This document shows, piece by piece, positions 25,216 through 33,789 of a DNA stretch of 64,000 nucleotides (position 1 is the first letter of the stretch; each line of letters opens with the position of its first letter). This DNA comes from Corallibacter vietnamensis (GTDB lineage: Bacteria > Bacteroidota > Bacteroidia > Flavobacteriales > Flavobacteriaceae), in assembly GCF_039537875.1 (NCBI RefSeq), contig NZ_BAABBI010000001.1:558001-622000 (forward strand), read 5' to 3'. Under the pieces are notes generated by a model. That model ran no database searches. It was given only the letters and a program-made list of their open reading frames with translations, and was not told the origin of the DNA. The position numbers and the translations under genes were made by a program.

Positions 25216-25974
25216 ATGACCCTAAAAAAAACAGCATTAATTACCGGAGCTACTAGCGGCATAGGAAGAGCAACAGCTCATGAATTTGCAAAACACGGTA
25301 TTCAACTTGTTTTATGCGGAAGACGTCAAGAACGATTAGACATTGTTAAGTCTGCATTACAAAAACAAACCCTTGTGTATACATTAAACTTTGATGTAAG
25401 TGATAAAAACGCTACTCAAAAAGCTATCGAGTCGCTTCCCGAAAGTTTTAAAAACATAGATATTCTAATAAATAATGCAGGTAATGCTCATGGATTAGAC
25501 CCAATACAATCAGGAGATACTGACGATTGGGATGCTATGATGGATATTAATGTAAAAGGACTTCTTTATGTAAGTAAAGCCATTATACCACAAATGACCG
25601 AGAGGCAATCTGGTCATATTATTAACATTGGTTCATCTGCTGGCAAAGAAGTTTACCCAAAAGGCAATGTATATTGCGCAAGCAAACATGCTGTTTTAGC
25701 TATAACTGAAGGCATGCGTATAGACCTTAATGAATTTGGTATAAAAGTAAGCGCTATAAACCCTGGATTGGTAGAAACAGAATTTTCTAAAGTCCGCTTT
25801 AAAGGTGGCACAGCCGCCAATGGTGTTTACAAAGGCTACAAAGCCTTACAAGCTGAAGACATAGCCGAAATTATTTACTTTACAGTATCTAGACCTGCTC
25901 ATGTAAATATTGCTGATTTGCTAGTGTTTCCTACAGCACAAGCTAGCTCTACTATCGTAAAAAAAGAATTATGA
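25216..25974 (+). CDS. Short-chain dehydrogenase/reductase, YdfG-like
   Basis: 252 residues, classical SDR. Cofactor loop TGATSGIG (10-17) with a following GRRQERLD pointing to NADP(H); NNAG at about 88-91; catalytic Ser in IGSSAG, and YCASK (about 155-159) supplying Tyr and Lys. The closest familiar relatives act on 3-hydroxy acids or serine/malonic semialdehyde (YdfG type); the substrate is inferred only. It lies between the aldo-keto reductase and an AlbA_2 protein on the same strand. Confidence 0.9.
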   Translation: MTLKKTALITGATSGIGRATAHEFAKHGIQLVLCGRRQERLDIVKSALQKQTLVYTLNFDVSDKNATQKAIESLPESFKNIDILINNAGNAHGLDPIQSGDTDDWDAMMDINVKGLLYVSKAIIPQMTERQSGHIINIGSSAGKEVYPKGNVYCASKHAVLAITEGMRIDLNEFGIKVSAINPGLVETEFSKVRFKGGTAANGVYKGYKALQAEDIAEIIYFTVSRPAHVNIADLLVFPTAQASSTIVKKEL

Positions 25975-26042
25975 TTAGATTTAAAAAAGAACTAATGCGC
26001 ATTTAACTAAAAAAAACCTCTTGTTGACACAGGAAATTTATT

Positions 26043-27176
26043 ATGATTAATAAACGCCTCCTTATTAAAAACTTATTAGCTCATAATGATGAGAATAGTT
26101 TTTATGATAAGAAGCGAAAAATTGATATTAGTCAAAAAGAGGGAAAAGCCAAGTTTTTAAAACATGTTTGTGCATTATCTAATAGCAACCCAAAAAACAA
26201 TTCTTATATCGTTATTGGTGTTGAGGATGCAGACAATAGTATAGTAGGCGTTGATTTTTTTGATGATAGTAAAATTCAAAATCTTATAAACGCTTACTTA
26301 ACTAATCCGCCTATAGTACAGTATGAAAACATTCCTTTCCCTCATTTACCAGATTATAGGGTTGTTGGTTTAGTTACTATTAGACCAATTGATAAAATCA
26401 CTTCATTAAAAAAGAATATCTGGAAATATTATGGTGGTTCGGTCTTTTTCAGAGAAGGCAGCATTAGCATACCAAAAGTTTTTGATATAGAAATTAAAGA
26501 TGTAAACTCTAAAATTGTACAAGCCATAGAAAATCATTCTCAAAACAACATTGAACACACATTAGATGCTGTTTTTGATTTTATGAAAGACCGAAAAGAT
26601 TATCAACCTCAATATAAAGTTTTTAAAGAATATTTTGTGGTTTGTTGGTCTGGACAAAAAAAAGTGGTTAAAGATGAAATCTTTTTTTCTAGGGTTGATA
26701 TCAAACTTATCAATGAACAGGTTCGATTATTTTACTCAACCCTTGATGAAGTTGCTATTTCTTATGATGAAAACTCATTCAAAATTATTGAATACGTAAG
26801 TTTAGGACTTCAAAATTCTTATAAATATTATCCTTTAGAGGAAACCATTATTCAATTTGAACCCAACGCAAATTACCAAATACAAACAAAACTACTGTTT
26901 CAACCGCCGCAATTTGATAAAAAAGTACTACATCATATATACAACACCAACAACAAAATTTTAGAAAAACTAAAAAAAGGATTAACACTAAACAATAACG
27001 AAAAAGCTGATTTAAAAAACCTTCCAGCAACGTACTTAATCTGTTATTTAAACTTGTTTCATGAAGCTATAAATAAACTGTATGAAGCAAAACCATATTT
27101 AAAAAATTTTGATTTAAATGCTTACAAACATTACAAAGAATCTGTTCGTATTTTACGAAAAGTAAAATATAGCTAG
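26043..27176 (+). CDS. AlbA_2 (Schlafen-like) domain protein
   Basis: 377 residues. The first 120 match the AlbA_2/AAA_4-type putative DNA-binding domain by eye: KEGKAKFLKHVCALSNSN, then SYIVIGVEDADNSIVGVD. The remainder is a mixed alpha/beta region I do not recognise (residues 150-377). The family occurs in regulators, Schlafen relatives and some defence systems. Here there are no partner genes suggestive of defence, so a house-keeping or regulatory role is as likely. It follows the SDR gene by 68 bp. Confidence 0.7.
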   Translation: MINKRLLIKNLLAHNDENSFYDKKRKIDISQKEGKAKFLKHVCALSNSNPKNNSYIVIGVEDADNSIVGVDFFDDSKIQNLINAYLTNPPIVQYENIPFPHLPDYRVVGLVTIRPIDKITSLKKNIWKYYGGSVFFREGSISIPKVFDIEIKDVNSKIVQAIENHSQNNIEHTLDAVFDFMKDRKDYQPQYKVFKEYFVVCWSGQKKVVKDEIFFSRVDIKLINEQVRLFYSTLDEVAISYDENSFKIIEYVSLGLQNSYKYYPLEETIIQFEPNANYQIQTKLLFQPPQFDKKVLHHIYNTNNKILEKLKKGLTLNNNEKADLKNLPATYLICYLNLFHEAINKLYEAKPYLKNFDLNAYKHYKESVRILRKVKYS

Positions 27177-27240
27177 CGTATTCACAAAGCACAAAAACTC
27201 TTAAAATCAGACAATTAAAAAATATATAATATTATTTTAT

Positions 27241-27248
27241 TATATTTG
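27241..27248 (+). promoter_or_regulatory. -7 box of a candidate small RNA
   Basis: TATATTTG in a gene-free stretch, followed 23 bp later by an 11-bp stem-loop with a T-tract. No TTG at the usual -33 spacing. Confidence 0.35.
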
Positions 27249-27253
27249 ATGTG

Positions 27254-27325
27254 CTATTAATCAAGTATTTTAAACAGCCTTGCTTTTTAAAAAAGTCATT
27301 TTTTATAAATCAAGGTTGTTTTTTA
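27254..27325 (+). ncRNA. Candidate single-copy small RNA with terminator
   Basis: In the 311-bp gap 27177-27487, a -7 box at 27241-27248 is followed by a stem of 11 pairs (27272-27282 AAACAGCCTTG with 27311-27321, one G-T pair) and a T-run at 27319-27324. The loop itself can form an A6/T6 stem. It could be a short stand-alone RNA or simply the end of a transcript from 26043-27176. The remaining gap (27326-27429) shows nothing I can name. Confidence 0.35.
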
Positions 27326-27429
27326 TATAAAATGTAACGGTTCAAATTCCTTATCAAATACAGAATTGGTTATTTCATTCAACACAACAGAAATTCATTT
27401 TATGAAATAATCTCTCTAGGTTTAAAACT

Positions 27430-27465
27430 AAAAAAGCCATTTTCTTTGTAGAAAATGGCTTTTTT
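27430..27465. terminator. Bidirectional terminator of the aldehyde dehydrogenase gene
   Basis: A perfect 15-bp stem (27430-27444 with 27451-27465; core GCCATTTTC/GAAAATGGC) with a 6-nt loop and A/T tracts on both sides. It ends 22 bp from the dehydrogenase stop. Confidence 0.85.
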
Positions 27466-27487
27466 AAATTTATTTTAAACTGAAATA

Positions 27488-29041
27488 CTATAAATCAAAC
27501 TTTATACCTTGAGCTAATGGTAACTCTGTAGTGTAATTTATTGTATTTGTTTGGCGTCTCATATAAACCTTCCAAGCGTCAGATCCTGATTCACGACCGC
27601 CTCCAGTTTCTTTTTCTCCACCAAAAGCACCGCCTATTTCAGCTCCTGAAGTTCCGATATTAACGTTTGCAATACCACAATCACTTCCTGCATGAGATAA
27701 GAAACGCTCTGCTTCTCTTAAATTATTAGTCATAATAGCTGATGATAAACCTTGAGCAACACCATTTTGCATATCAATAGCATTTTCTACATCACCAGAA
27801 TATTTTAATAAGTATAATACTGGAGCAAATGTTTCATGCTGAACAATTTCAAACTCATTAGATGCTTCAGCAATGGCTGGTTTTACATAACAACCAGATT
27901 CATATCCTTCGCCTTCTAACACGCCACCTTCTACTACAACGTTTCCGCCTTCTTCAACAACTTTTTCTAAAGCATGCTGATACATTTTTACTGCATCCGT
28001 ATCAATTAACGGACCAACATGATTGTTTTCATCTAGAGGGTTTCCTATACGTAATTGCTTGTAAGCATCTACTACGGCATTTTTCACTTGATCGTAAATA
28101 GACTCATGTATAATTAAACGACGTGTACTTGTACAACGTTGACCACATGTACCTACAGCTCCAAATACAGCTCCAATTACTGTCATTTTTATATCAGCGT
28201 CTGGCGTTACAATAATAGCATTGTTTCCTCCTAACTCTAATAAGCTTTTTCCTAAACGAGCAGCTACTTCTTGAGCAACAATTTTACCCATTCTTGTAGA
28301 ACCTGTTGCAGATACTAATGGAACACGCTTATCTTTTGTCATAAACTCTCCAACCTTATAATCTCCGTTAATTAAACAAGAAATTCCTTCAGGTAATCCA
28401 TTTGCTTTAAAAACTTCAGCGGCTATATTTTGACAAGCAACACCTGTTAATGGTGTTTTTTCACTTGGTTTCCAAACGCATACATCTCCACAAATCCAAG
28501 CTAAAGCTGTATTCCAGCTCCAAACTGCTACTGGGAAATTAAATGCCGAAATAATTCCAACAACACCAAGCGGATGATATTGCTCATACATTCTATGTCC
28601 TGGGCGTTCTGAATGCATGGTTAACCCATGTAATTGGCGAGATAAACCTACTGCGAAATCACAGATATCAATCATTTCTTGAACTTCACCCAAACCTTCT
28701 TGGTAACTTTTTCCCATTTCATAAGAAACAAGTTTTCCTAAAGGTTCTTTAAGCTCTCTTAATTTTTCACCAAATTGACGTACAATTTCACCACGTTGCG
28801 GTGCTGGCATTGTTTTCCAAGTTTTAAAAGCAGATGTTGCTGCCTCCATAACTTTTTCATAGTCTTCTTTGGTAGTTGTTTTAACTTTACCTATCAATTT
28901 ACCGTCAACTGGAGAATAGCTTTCTATAACGTCTCCGTTAGAAAAACTATTAGAACCTGTTGAAGTTCCTTCATTTATATCTTTAACACCTAAATCGTGT
29001 AAAGCTTTCTCAATTCCGAAATCTTTTGCAACTGCTTGCAT
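27488..29041 (-). CDS. Aldehyde dehydrogenase, ALDH7 (alpha-aminoadipic semialdehyde) type
   Basis: 517 residues, NAD(P)-dependent. The catalytic cysteine is Cys303 in TCGQRCTSTRRL (298-309), the general base Glu269 in LLELGGNNA (267-275), and the cofactor loop is ATGSTRMG (245-252). NFP (168-170) and KPSEKTPL (191-198) are family hallmarks. The length and CGQRCTSTRRL sequence fit the ALDH7 family, which oxidises alpha-aminoadipic semialdehyde (piperideine-6-carboxylate) in lysine breakdown. A lysine pathway gene is not adjacent, so the substrate is inferred. Followed by a strong terminator. Confidence 0.92.
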   Translation of the reverse strand: MQAVAKDFGIEKALHDLGVKDINEGTSTGSNSFSNGDVIESYSPVDGKLIGKVKTTTKEDYEKVMEAATSAFKTWKTMPAPQRGEIVRQFGEKLRELKEPLGKLVSYEMGKSYQEGLGEVQEMIDICDFAVGLSRQLHGLTMHSERPGHRMYEQYHPLGVVGIISAFNFPVAVWSWNTALAWICGDVCVWKPSEKTPLTGVACQNIAAEVFKANGLPEGISCLINGDYKVGEFMTKDKRVPLVSATGSTRMGKIVAQEVAARLGKSLLELGGNNAIIVTPDADIKMTVIGAVFGAVGTCGQRCTSTRRLIIHESIYDQVKNAVVDAYKQLRIGNPLDENNHVGPLIDTDAVKMYQHALEKVVEEGGNVVVEGGVLEGEGYESGCYVKPAIAEASNEFEIVQHETFAPVLYLLKYSGDVENAIDMQNGVAQGLSSAIMTNNLREAERFLSHAGSDCGIANVNIGTSGAEIGGAFGGEKETGGGRESGSDAWKVYMRRQTNTINYTTELPLAQGIKFDL

Positions 29042-29163
29042 AAATTTTGATTTTTTTATTATTATCTAATCTTTTTGCGAATATACTAATAAAAAGTCGC
29101 TTAACTTAATCTGTAGTTTTAAAAAATGTTAACTTTAATGCACCTTATAAAAGCACATTTATC

Positions 29164-30240
29164 ATGAAGAAAACCCTATTACTTTTATTTTCGGTTATTG
29201 TTTGTATTGGGTGTATGAACGAATCTGAATTGAAAGCCTTATCTAAAAAACAAACCTTAAAAAAACCTGACAGCACTAATGTACAAACCTCTACTTTTTC
29301 TATTGTTATTCACGGTGGTGCTGGTACTATTCTAAAAGAAAACTTAACACCAGAAGACGAAAAAGCTTACAAAGAAAAGCTAGAAGAGGCTATAAAAACA
29401 GGGTATAATATTTTAAAAGAAGGCGGAACAAGTCTTGATGCTGTAGAAAAAACTATAAATATACTAGAAGATTCACCCTTATTTAACGCCGGTAAAGGTG
29501 CTGTTTTTACCAACGCTGAAACAAACGAACTAGACGCATCTATTATGGATGGTAAAACGCTAAATGCAGGAGCTTCTGCTGGAACTAAAACTGTAAAAAA
29601 CCCTATTAATTTGGCCAGGTTAGTCATGGAAAAATCGCCACATGTAATGCTCTCTGGAGAAGGCGCTGATGCTTTTGCTTCTGAACAAGGTCTGGAAAAA
29701 GTAGACTCAAGTTACTTTTTTACAGACAAAAGATTTGAATCTTTAAAGCACATAAAAGCAAAAGAAACCATAGAAAAAAACGATCATAAAATGGCATTTT
29801 ATGATGCTAAAATAAAAGATTCTAAATTTGGAACTGTAGGCTGTGTTGCTTTGGATAAAAACGGAAATCTTGCTGCGGGCACATCAACAGGAGGCATGAG
29901 CAATAAACGCTGGGGACGTATTGGCGACTCTCCTATAATTGGCGCCGGCACATATGCAAACAACAAAACATGTGCTGTCTCTAGCACTGGTTGGGGCGAA
30001 TATTTTATTCGCGCTATGGCTGCTTATGACATATCTGCATTGATGGAATATAAAGGACTATCTTTACAAGAGGCCGCTAAAGAAGTCGTTCAAACAAAAA
30101 TACCAAACCTAGGTGGTAATGGTGGAATTATCGCTGTTGACAATCATGGCAATATGGTTATGGAGTTTAATACTGCCGGCATGTATCGTGCATCTATGAA
30201 TGATAAAGGCGAACTCTATATCGGGATTTATAAAAATTAA
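29164..30240 (+). CDS. Isoaspartyl peptidase / type III L-asparaginase, lipoprotein-like
   Basis: 358 residues, Ntn-hydrolase. The family opening IVIHGGAGTI is at about 46-55. The autoproteolysis site and nucleophile threonine lie in GTVGCVAL (about 220-227), followed by the glycine-rich GTSTGGMSNKRWGRIGDSPI. LGGNGGIIAVD closes the active site. The N-terminus is a lipoprotein-type signal (VIVCIGC, Cys18), so the mature enzyme is probably periplasmic and lipid-anchored. It likely hydrolyses isoaspartyl dipeptides or asparagine. Confidence 0.92.
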   Translation: MKKTLLLLFSVIVCIGCMNESELKALSKKQTLKKPDSTNVQTSTFSIVIHGGAGTILKENLTPEDEKAYKEKLEEAIKTGYNILKEGGTSLDAVEKTINILEDSPLFNAGKGAVFTNAETNELDASIMDGKTLNAGASAGTKTVKNPINLARLVMEKSPHVMLSGEGADAFASEQGLEKVDSSYFFTDKRFESLKHIKAKETIEKNDHKMAFYDAKIKDSKFGTVGCVALDKNGNLAAGTSTGGMSNKRWGRIGDSPIIGAGTYANNKTCAVSSTGWGEYFIRAMAAYDISALMEYKGLSLQEAAKEVVQTKIPNLGGNGGIIAVDNHGNMVMEFNTAGMYRASMNDKGELYIGIYKN

Positions 30241-30242
30241 TT

Positions 30243-30965
30243 TTGAAACCAAGAGAGATTTTAAAACATACTAGGCATAGGTCATTTCCTTATCCAAAAA
30301 ACCCTTGGATATTTTATCAGGAATGGAATCGTGCGCTTTTTTTACATTGGGAAATTGCCCTTGAAGACTTACAACCTTTTGTGCCTAAACCTCTCAAAAT
30401 AGATCTAATAAACGGAAAAGCCTGGGTAAGTTTAGTTGCGTTTGATATGAATCATATTGGAATTAGAGCAATTCCCAAAATACCTCATATATCTGACTTT
30501 CACGAAATAAACTTACGAACTTATATTATTCATAATAACAAACCAAGTGTTTATTTTTTAAATATGGAAGGCAGTAAAAAATCGTCTTGTAGCATTTTAA
30601 AGAGACTGTCTAAATTCCCTTATCAGCATGCTAAAATGAGTCGAAATAGTTTTTCTTATTCATCTAAAAATGCTGTCACTAATGATTCTTTTTACGCAGA
30701 ATATCGTTTGCCAATACAACCCATCTCAAAAGACAAAACTGATCTTTGGTTGACAGAGCGGTATGTTGTTTTTCAAGATTACAAAAACCATTTAATTGCG
30801 TATGATGTGCATCATGCAGAATGGCCTTTGGAAACTTTAGCTATAAAAAAATTAGATATAAGCTATCCAAAATTTAATCATATTTTAAACAATTCACCTC
30901 ATAGAGCTCACTATTCTAAAGGTGTTCAGGTGCTTGCTTGGAACAAACGTAAACATGCTTTATGA
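30243..30965 (+). CDS. DUF2071 family protein
   Basis: 240 residues. Typical DUF2071 opening: LKHTRHRSFPYPKNPWIFYQ and ALFLHWEIALEDLQPFVPK (about 9-50), then GKAWVSLVAFDM. The family is YqjF-like with no settled activity. No ATG lies at the conserved N-terminus, so it probably starts at TTG 30243 (two bases after the previous stop). ATT at 30240 is less likely. Its stop overlaps the ATG of the next gene (ATGA), suggesting coupled translation. Confidence 0.8.
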   Translation: MKPREILKHTRHRSFPYPKNPWIFYQEWNRALFLHWEIALEDLQPFVPKPLKIDLINGKAWVSLVAFDMNHIGIRAIPKIPHISDFHEINLRTYIIHNNKPSVYFLNMEGSKKSSCSILKRLSKFPYQHAKMSRNSFSYSSKNAVTNDSFYAEYRLPIQPISKDKTDLWLTERYVVFQDYKNHLIAYDVHHAEWPLETLAIKKLDISYPKFNHILNNSPHRAHYSKGVQVLAWNKRKHAL

Positions 30966-31276
30966 AAAAAGATTTTACACCTTACTACGCTGTAATTTTT
31001 TCTTCTACACAAACAGAAAACACCAACGGTTACCTAGAGATGTCAAACAAAATGGCGTCTTTAGCAAAAGTTCAAGATGGTTTTTTAGGAATGGAATCTG
31101 CTAGAAACAAAATTGGTATTACGGTAAGTTATTGGAGAGATCTTGAGTCCATATCTCAATGGAAACAAAACACTGAACATATATTAGCTCAACAAAAGGG
31201 GCAAGAAATATGGTATGATTGGTACCGCGTGAGAATATGCAAGGTTGTAAATGATTATGAGTTTTTACACAAATAA
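30962..31276 (+). CDS. Antibiotic biosynthesis monooxygenase (ABM) domain protein
   Basis: 104 residues, one dimeric alpha/beta barrel. YYAVIFSSTQTENTNGYLEM is the first strand and helix, QDGFLGMESARNKIGITVSY the second strand pair, and SISQWKQNTEHILAQQKGQE the second helix. Such proteins are often small haem-independent monooxygenases or quinol-oxidising enzymes; many have no proven activity. It overlaps the DUF2071 gene by four bases. Confidence 0.85.
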   Translation: MKKDFTPYYAVIFSSTQTENTNGYLEMSNKMASLAKVQDGFLGMESARNKIGITVSYWRDLESISQWKQNTEHILAQQKGQEIWYDWYRVRICKVVNDYEFLHK

Positions 31277-31496
31277 TTTACTTATCGCTTTAGTGCAAAA
31301 TGCCCAATAAACTCTTGATTATCAATTTTAATAACATACCAATCATCATTTGATGGTAATTATGATTACTGCTGCTTCAGTTTGTAGTATTTATAGACTA
31401 AAACCTAGGTTAAGTAATATGATGGTTAGTATTGGAATACCGCTTTCCTTTTTAACACTGGCTATATGGTATTACATAATTACTTATATTTTGTAA
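31277..31496. other. 220-bp gap with possible gene remnants
   Basis: Two short reading stretches look protein-like but not like whole genes. On the minus strand 31282-31356 gives a 24-residue tail (NDDWYVIKIDNQEFIGHFAL) ending in a proper stop but preceded by in-frame stops. On the plus strand 31362-31496 encodes 44 residues with one hydrophobic segment (IGIPLSFLTLAIWYYIITYI). They may be remnants of deleted genes, or the second could be a real microprotein. Confidence 0.25.
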
Positions 31497-32039
31497 TTAC
31501 CTTAACGGAAAACCTTTGGCAGCCCACCACGGATGTACCTCTATTACCAAGCGTTCTGCTTTTACCATAGGGTCTAAATTAGCTAAACTATCAGCCATTT
31601 TTAGTGTTGGTACATTATAAATTGTAACGCCTCTTATATCTCCATCGTCGCCAAATGGCCCAGAAATATCAGCGTAACCTTCATCATACATACGCCCTAA
31701 ATGTTCTAAATGTGCTTTTTGTAATGCTGCAGCTTCTTCTTCATTTTGTGATCTAATTGGTCCTTTTTTTAAAAAAACCATAAAGTATTGCTGCATTAGC
31801 ACGGTGTCTTGGGTTTTCTCGTCTACGTAATCAAAAATTTTGTATCCTTTATTTGTAAGTTCTTTTTTTAAAATAGAAGCAGATTTTTTTTCAATCGGTT
31901 CTTCTTTTTCAACATTACTTGGAGTCATTTCTTCTGAAACTTCTACAGGCGATTTAGAAAGATCTTCTTGCTTTTTTGTGTCTTTTTTACAAGATACAAG
32001 CGCTAAAGCTATCAATGTAAAGAGTATTGTTTTTTTCAT
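31497..32039 (-). CDS. YCII-related domain lipoprotein
   Basis: 180 residues from the ATG at 32039, which overlaps the stop of the CYTH gene as ATGA (a start 9 bases earlier is possible but overlaps more). A lipoprotein signal (LALVSC, Cys17) precedes a charged linker. The C-terminal half (about 80-180) is a YCII-type domain: QYFMVFLKKGP, LEHLGRMYDEGYADISGPFG, VIEVHPWWAAKGF. YCII domains are dimeric alpha/beta barrels with a conserved His-Asp pair but no defined reaction here. Confidence 0.8.
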   Translation of the reverse strand: MKKTILFTLIALALVSCKKDTKKQEDLSKSPVEVSEEMTPSNVEKEEPIEKKSASILKKELTNKGYKIFDYVDEKTQDTVLMQQYFMVFLKKGPIRSQNEEEAAALQKAHLEHLGRMYDEGYADISGPFGDDGDIRGVTIYNVPTLKMADSLANLDPMVKAERLVIEVHPWWAAKGFPLR

Positions 32040-32509
32040 AAATTCCATTGTTTAAAAGGGTTTTTACTTAATTGTGAATTGTAGTATTTTGTGTGTCCTG
32101 TAACCTCATTACCGAGCCATAAAGGTTTTTTAAAAACTTCTGTAGCATGGTTTAGCTCAACTTCTGCAATAACCAATCCCTTGTTTTCTCCAAAAAACTC
32201 ATCAACTTCAAAAATATGATCACCATAAGAAACTTCATAACGCATCTTATCTATAACACCTTCTTCGCAAAGCTCTAAAAGACTTTTTGCTTCATCTTCA
32301 GCTATTTCTTTTTCCCATTCAAAACGCGATAAACCATCATTGCTTGATAAACCTTTTACAGTTAAAAATCCTTTATCTCCTTTAAGTCTTACTCTTACTG
32401 TACGCGCAGGATGTGTATTTAAAAACCCTTGTATAATTCGTGTATTCTTAAACGCTTCGTCTTTAAAAGCTGATGATTTCACTAAAAATTTTCGCTCTAT
32501 TTCTTCCAT
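32036..32509 (-). CDS. CYTH domain protein
   Basis: 157 residues. The N-terminal EIERKFLV (3-10) is the ExExK motif of the CYTH/triphosphate tunnel metalloenzyme family. Alternating charged strands follow (VRVRLKGDKGFLTVK, FEWEKEI, YEVSYGDHIFEVDEF). Family members hydrolyse inorganic triphosphate or act as class IV adenylate cyclases. A triphosphatase is more likely for a short stand-alone CYTH protein. Confidence 0.88.
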   Translation of the reverse strand: MEEIERKFLVKSSAFKDEAFKNTRIIQGFLNTHPARTVRVRLKGDKGFLTVKGLSSNDGLSRFEWEKEIAEDEAKSLLELCEEGVIDKMRYEVSYGDHIFEVDEFFGENKGLVIAEVELNHATEVFKKPLWLGNEVTGHTKYYNSQLSKNPFKQWNL

Positions 32510-32597
32510 ATATGCTTTCCAAAAAAATGAAAATCTATTTCATCTTTTAACTTAAAATTTATAATCCTTGCTTCCTAGGAATTAGTAAATTTACATC

Positions 32598-33701
32598 ATG
32601 CCAAACGATTTACCAATTCGAAAAATTATTCATGTAGATATGGATGCTTTTTATGCATCTGTTGAGCAAATGGATAACCCTGAATTACAAGGAAAGCCTC
32701 TTGCTGTTGGCGGCAGCGGCAAGCGAGGTGTGGTAAGCGCGGCTAGCTACGAAGCTCGTAAATTTGGAGTAAGAAGCGCTATGAGCGGTGTAAAAGCCAA
32801 GCGTTTATGTCCCGATCTTATTTTTGTAAGACCACGTTTTGATAGGTATCATGACATTTCAAAAAAAATCCGAAAAATTTTTTTTGAGTATACAGATTTG
32901 GTTGAACCACTTTCTCTAGATGAAGCATACCTAGATGTAACTAATAATAAAAAAGGTAATCCTAGCGGTTCACTTATTGCCAAAGAAATTAGAGCGCGTA
33001 TTTTTGATGAGGTAGGTTTAACGGCTTCAGCAGGGATTTCTATTAATAAGTTTATTGCAAAAGTGGCTAGCGACTACAATAAGCCTAACGGACAAAAAAC
33101 AGTAACACCAGAAGAAGTTCTACCTTTTTTAGAAGCATTAGATATTCGTAAATTTTATGGGGTTGGCAAAGTGACCGCTGAAAAAATGTATCAAAAAGGT
33201 ATTTTTACTGGCAAAGACTTGAAAAGTAAATCTCTAGAATACCTTGACACACATTTTGGTAAATCTGGCAGATACTATTATTATGTAGTTCGTGGTATTC
33301 ATACCAGTGAAGTAAAGCCTAACCGTATTAGAAAATCACTTGCTGCTGAACGTACCTTTAGTGAGAATCTATCATCTGAAGTATTTATGCTAGAAAAATT
33401 AGACCATATTGCCGAAGAAGTTTCTCGCCGTCTCAATAAAAGTGGTGTTTCCGGAAAAACGGTAACCCTAAAAATAAAGTATAGTGACTTTACGCTACAA
33501 ACCAGAAGCAAAACCTTACCTTATTTTATAAGTGACAAAAGCATTATTCTAGAAACCGCAAAAGACCTATTATACCAAGAAAAACTACAAAACTCGGTAA
33601 GGCTTTTAGGTATTTCATTATCAAACCTCAACACTGAAAAAAAGCCAAAACAAACGGAGCCCAAAAAAGAAGTCAGTGTACAGTTACGGTTTGAGTTTTA
33701 A
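32598..33701 (+). CDS. dinB: DNA polymerase IV (Y-family translesion polymerase)
   Basis: 367 residues. Catalytic carboxylates: HVDMDAFYASVEQ (12-24, Asp14) and LSLDEAYLDV (about 106-115). GISINKFIAKVASDYNKPNG is the conserved palm/finger segment. GVGKVTAEKMYQKGI is the helix-hairpin-helix. The little-finger domain follows. The C-terminus QLRFEF is a plausible beta-clamp binding motif (QLxLF-like). DinB copies damaged DNA. No LexA box was identified by eye upstream. Confidence 0.95.
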   Translation: MPNDLPIRKIIHVDMDAFYASVEQMDNPELQGKPLAVGGSGKRGVVSAASYEARKFGVRSAMSGVKAKRLCPDLIFVRPRFDRYHDISKKIRKIFFEYTDLVEPLSLDEAYLDVTNNKKGNPSGSLIAKEIRARIFDEVGLTASAGISINKFIAKVASDYNKPNGQKTVTPEEVLPFLEALDIRKFYGVGKVTAEKMYQKGIFTGKDLKSKSLEYLDTHFGKSGRYYYYVVRGIHTSEVKPNRIRKSLAAERTFSENLSSEVFMLEKLDHIAEEVSRRLNKSGVSGKTVTLKIKYSDFTLQTRSKTLPYFISDKSIILETAKDLLYQEKLQNSVRLLGISLSNLNTEKKPKQTEPKKEVSVQLRFEF

Positions 33702-33731
33702 ATTCCTCCAGGAGACAATTTAGCAAAAAAA

Positions 33732-33763
33732 AGAGTTGTATTTAAAATATAAAGTACAACTCT
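33732..33763 (-). terminator. Terminator of pyk
   Basis: A 9-bp stem (33732-33740 AGAGTTGTA with 33755-33763) around an AT loop. On the minus strand it is followed by T8 (33731-33724). Confidence 0.7.
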
Positions 33764-33789
33764 CTTCTATTATTTATGTAAGAAAAACT

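Noticed and set aside
26043..27176. AlbA_2 protein as the core of a defence island
   Set aside because: Neighbours are an SDR and an aldehyde dehydrogenase; no toxin, nuclease, transposon or composition change around it.
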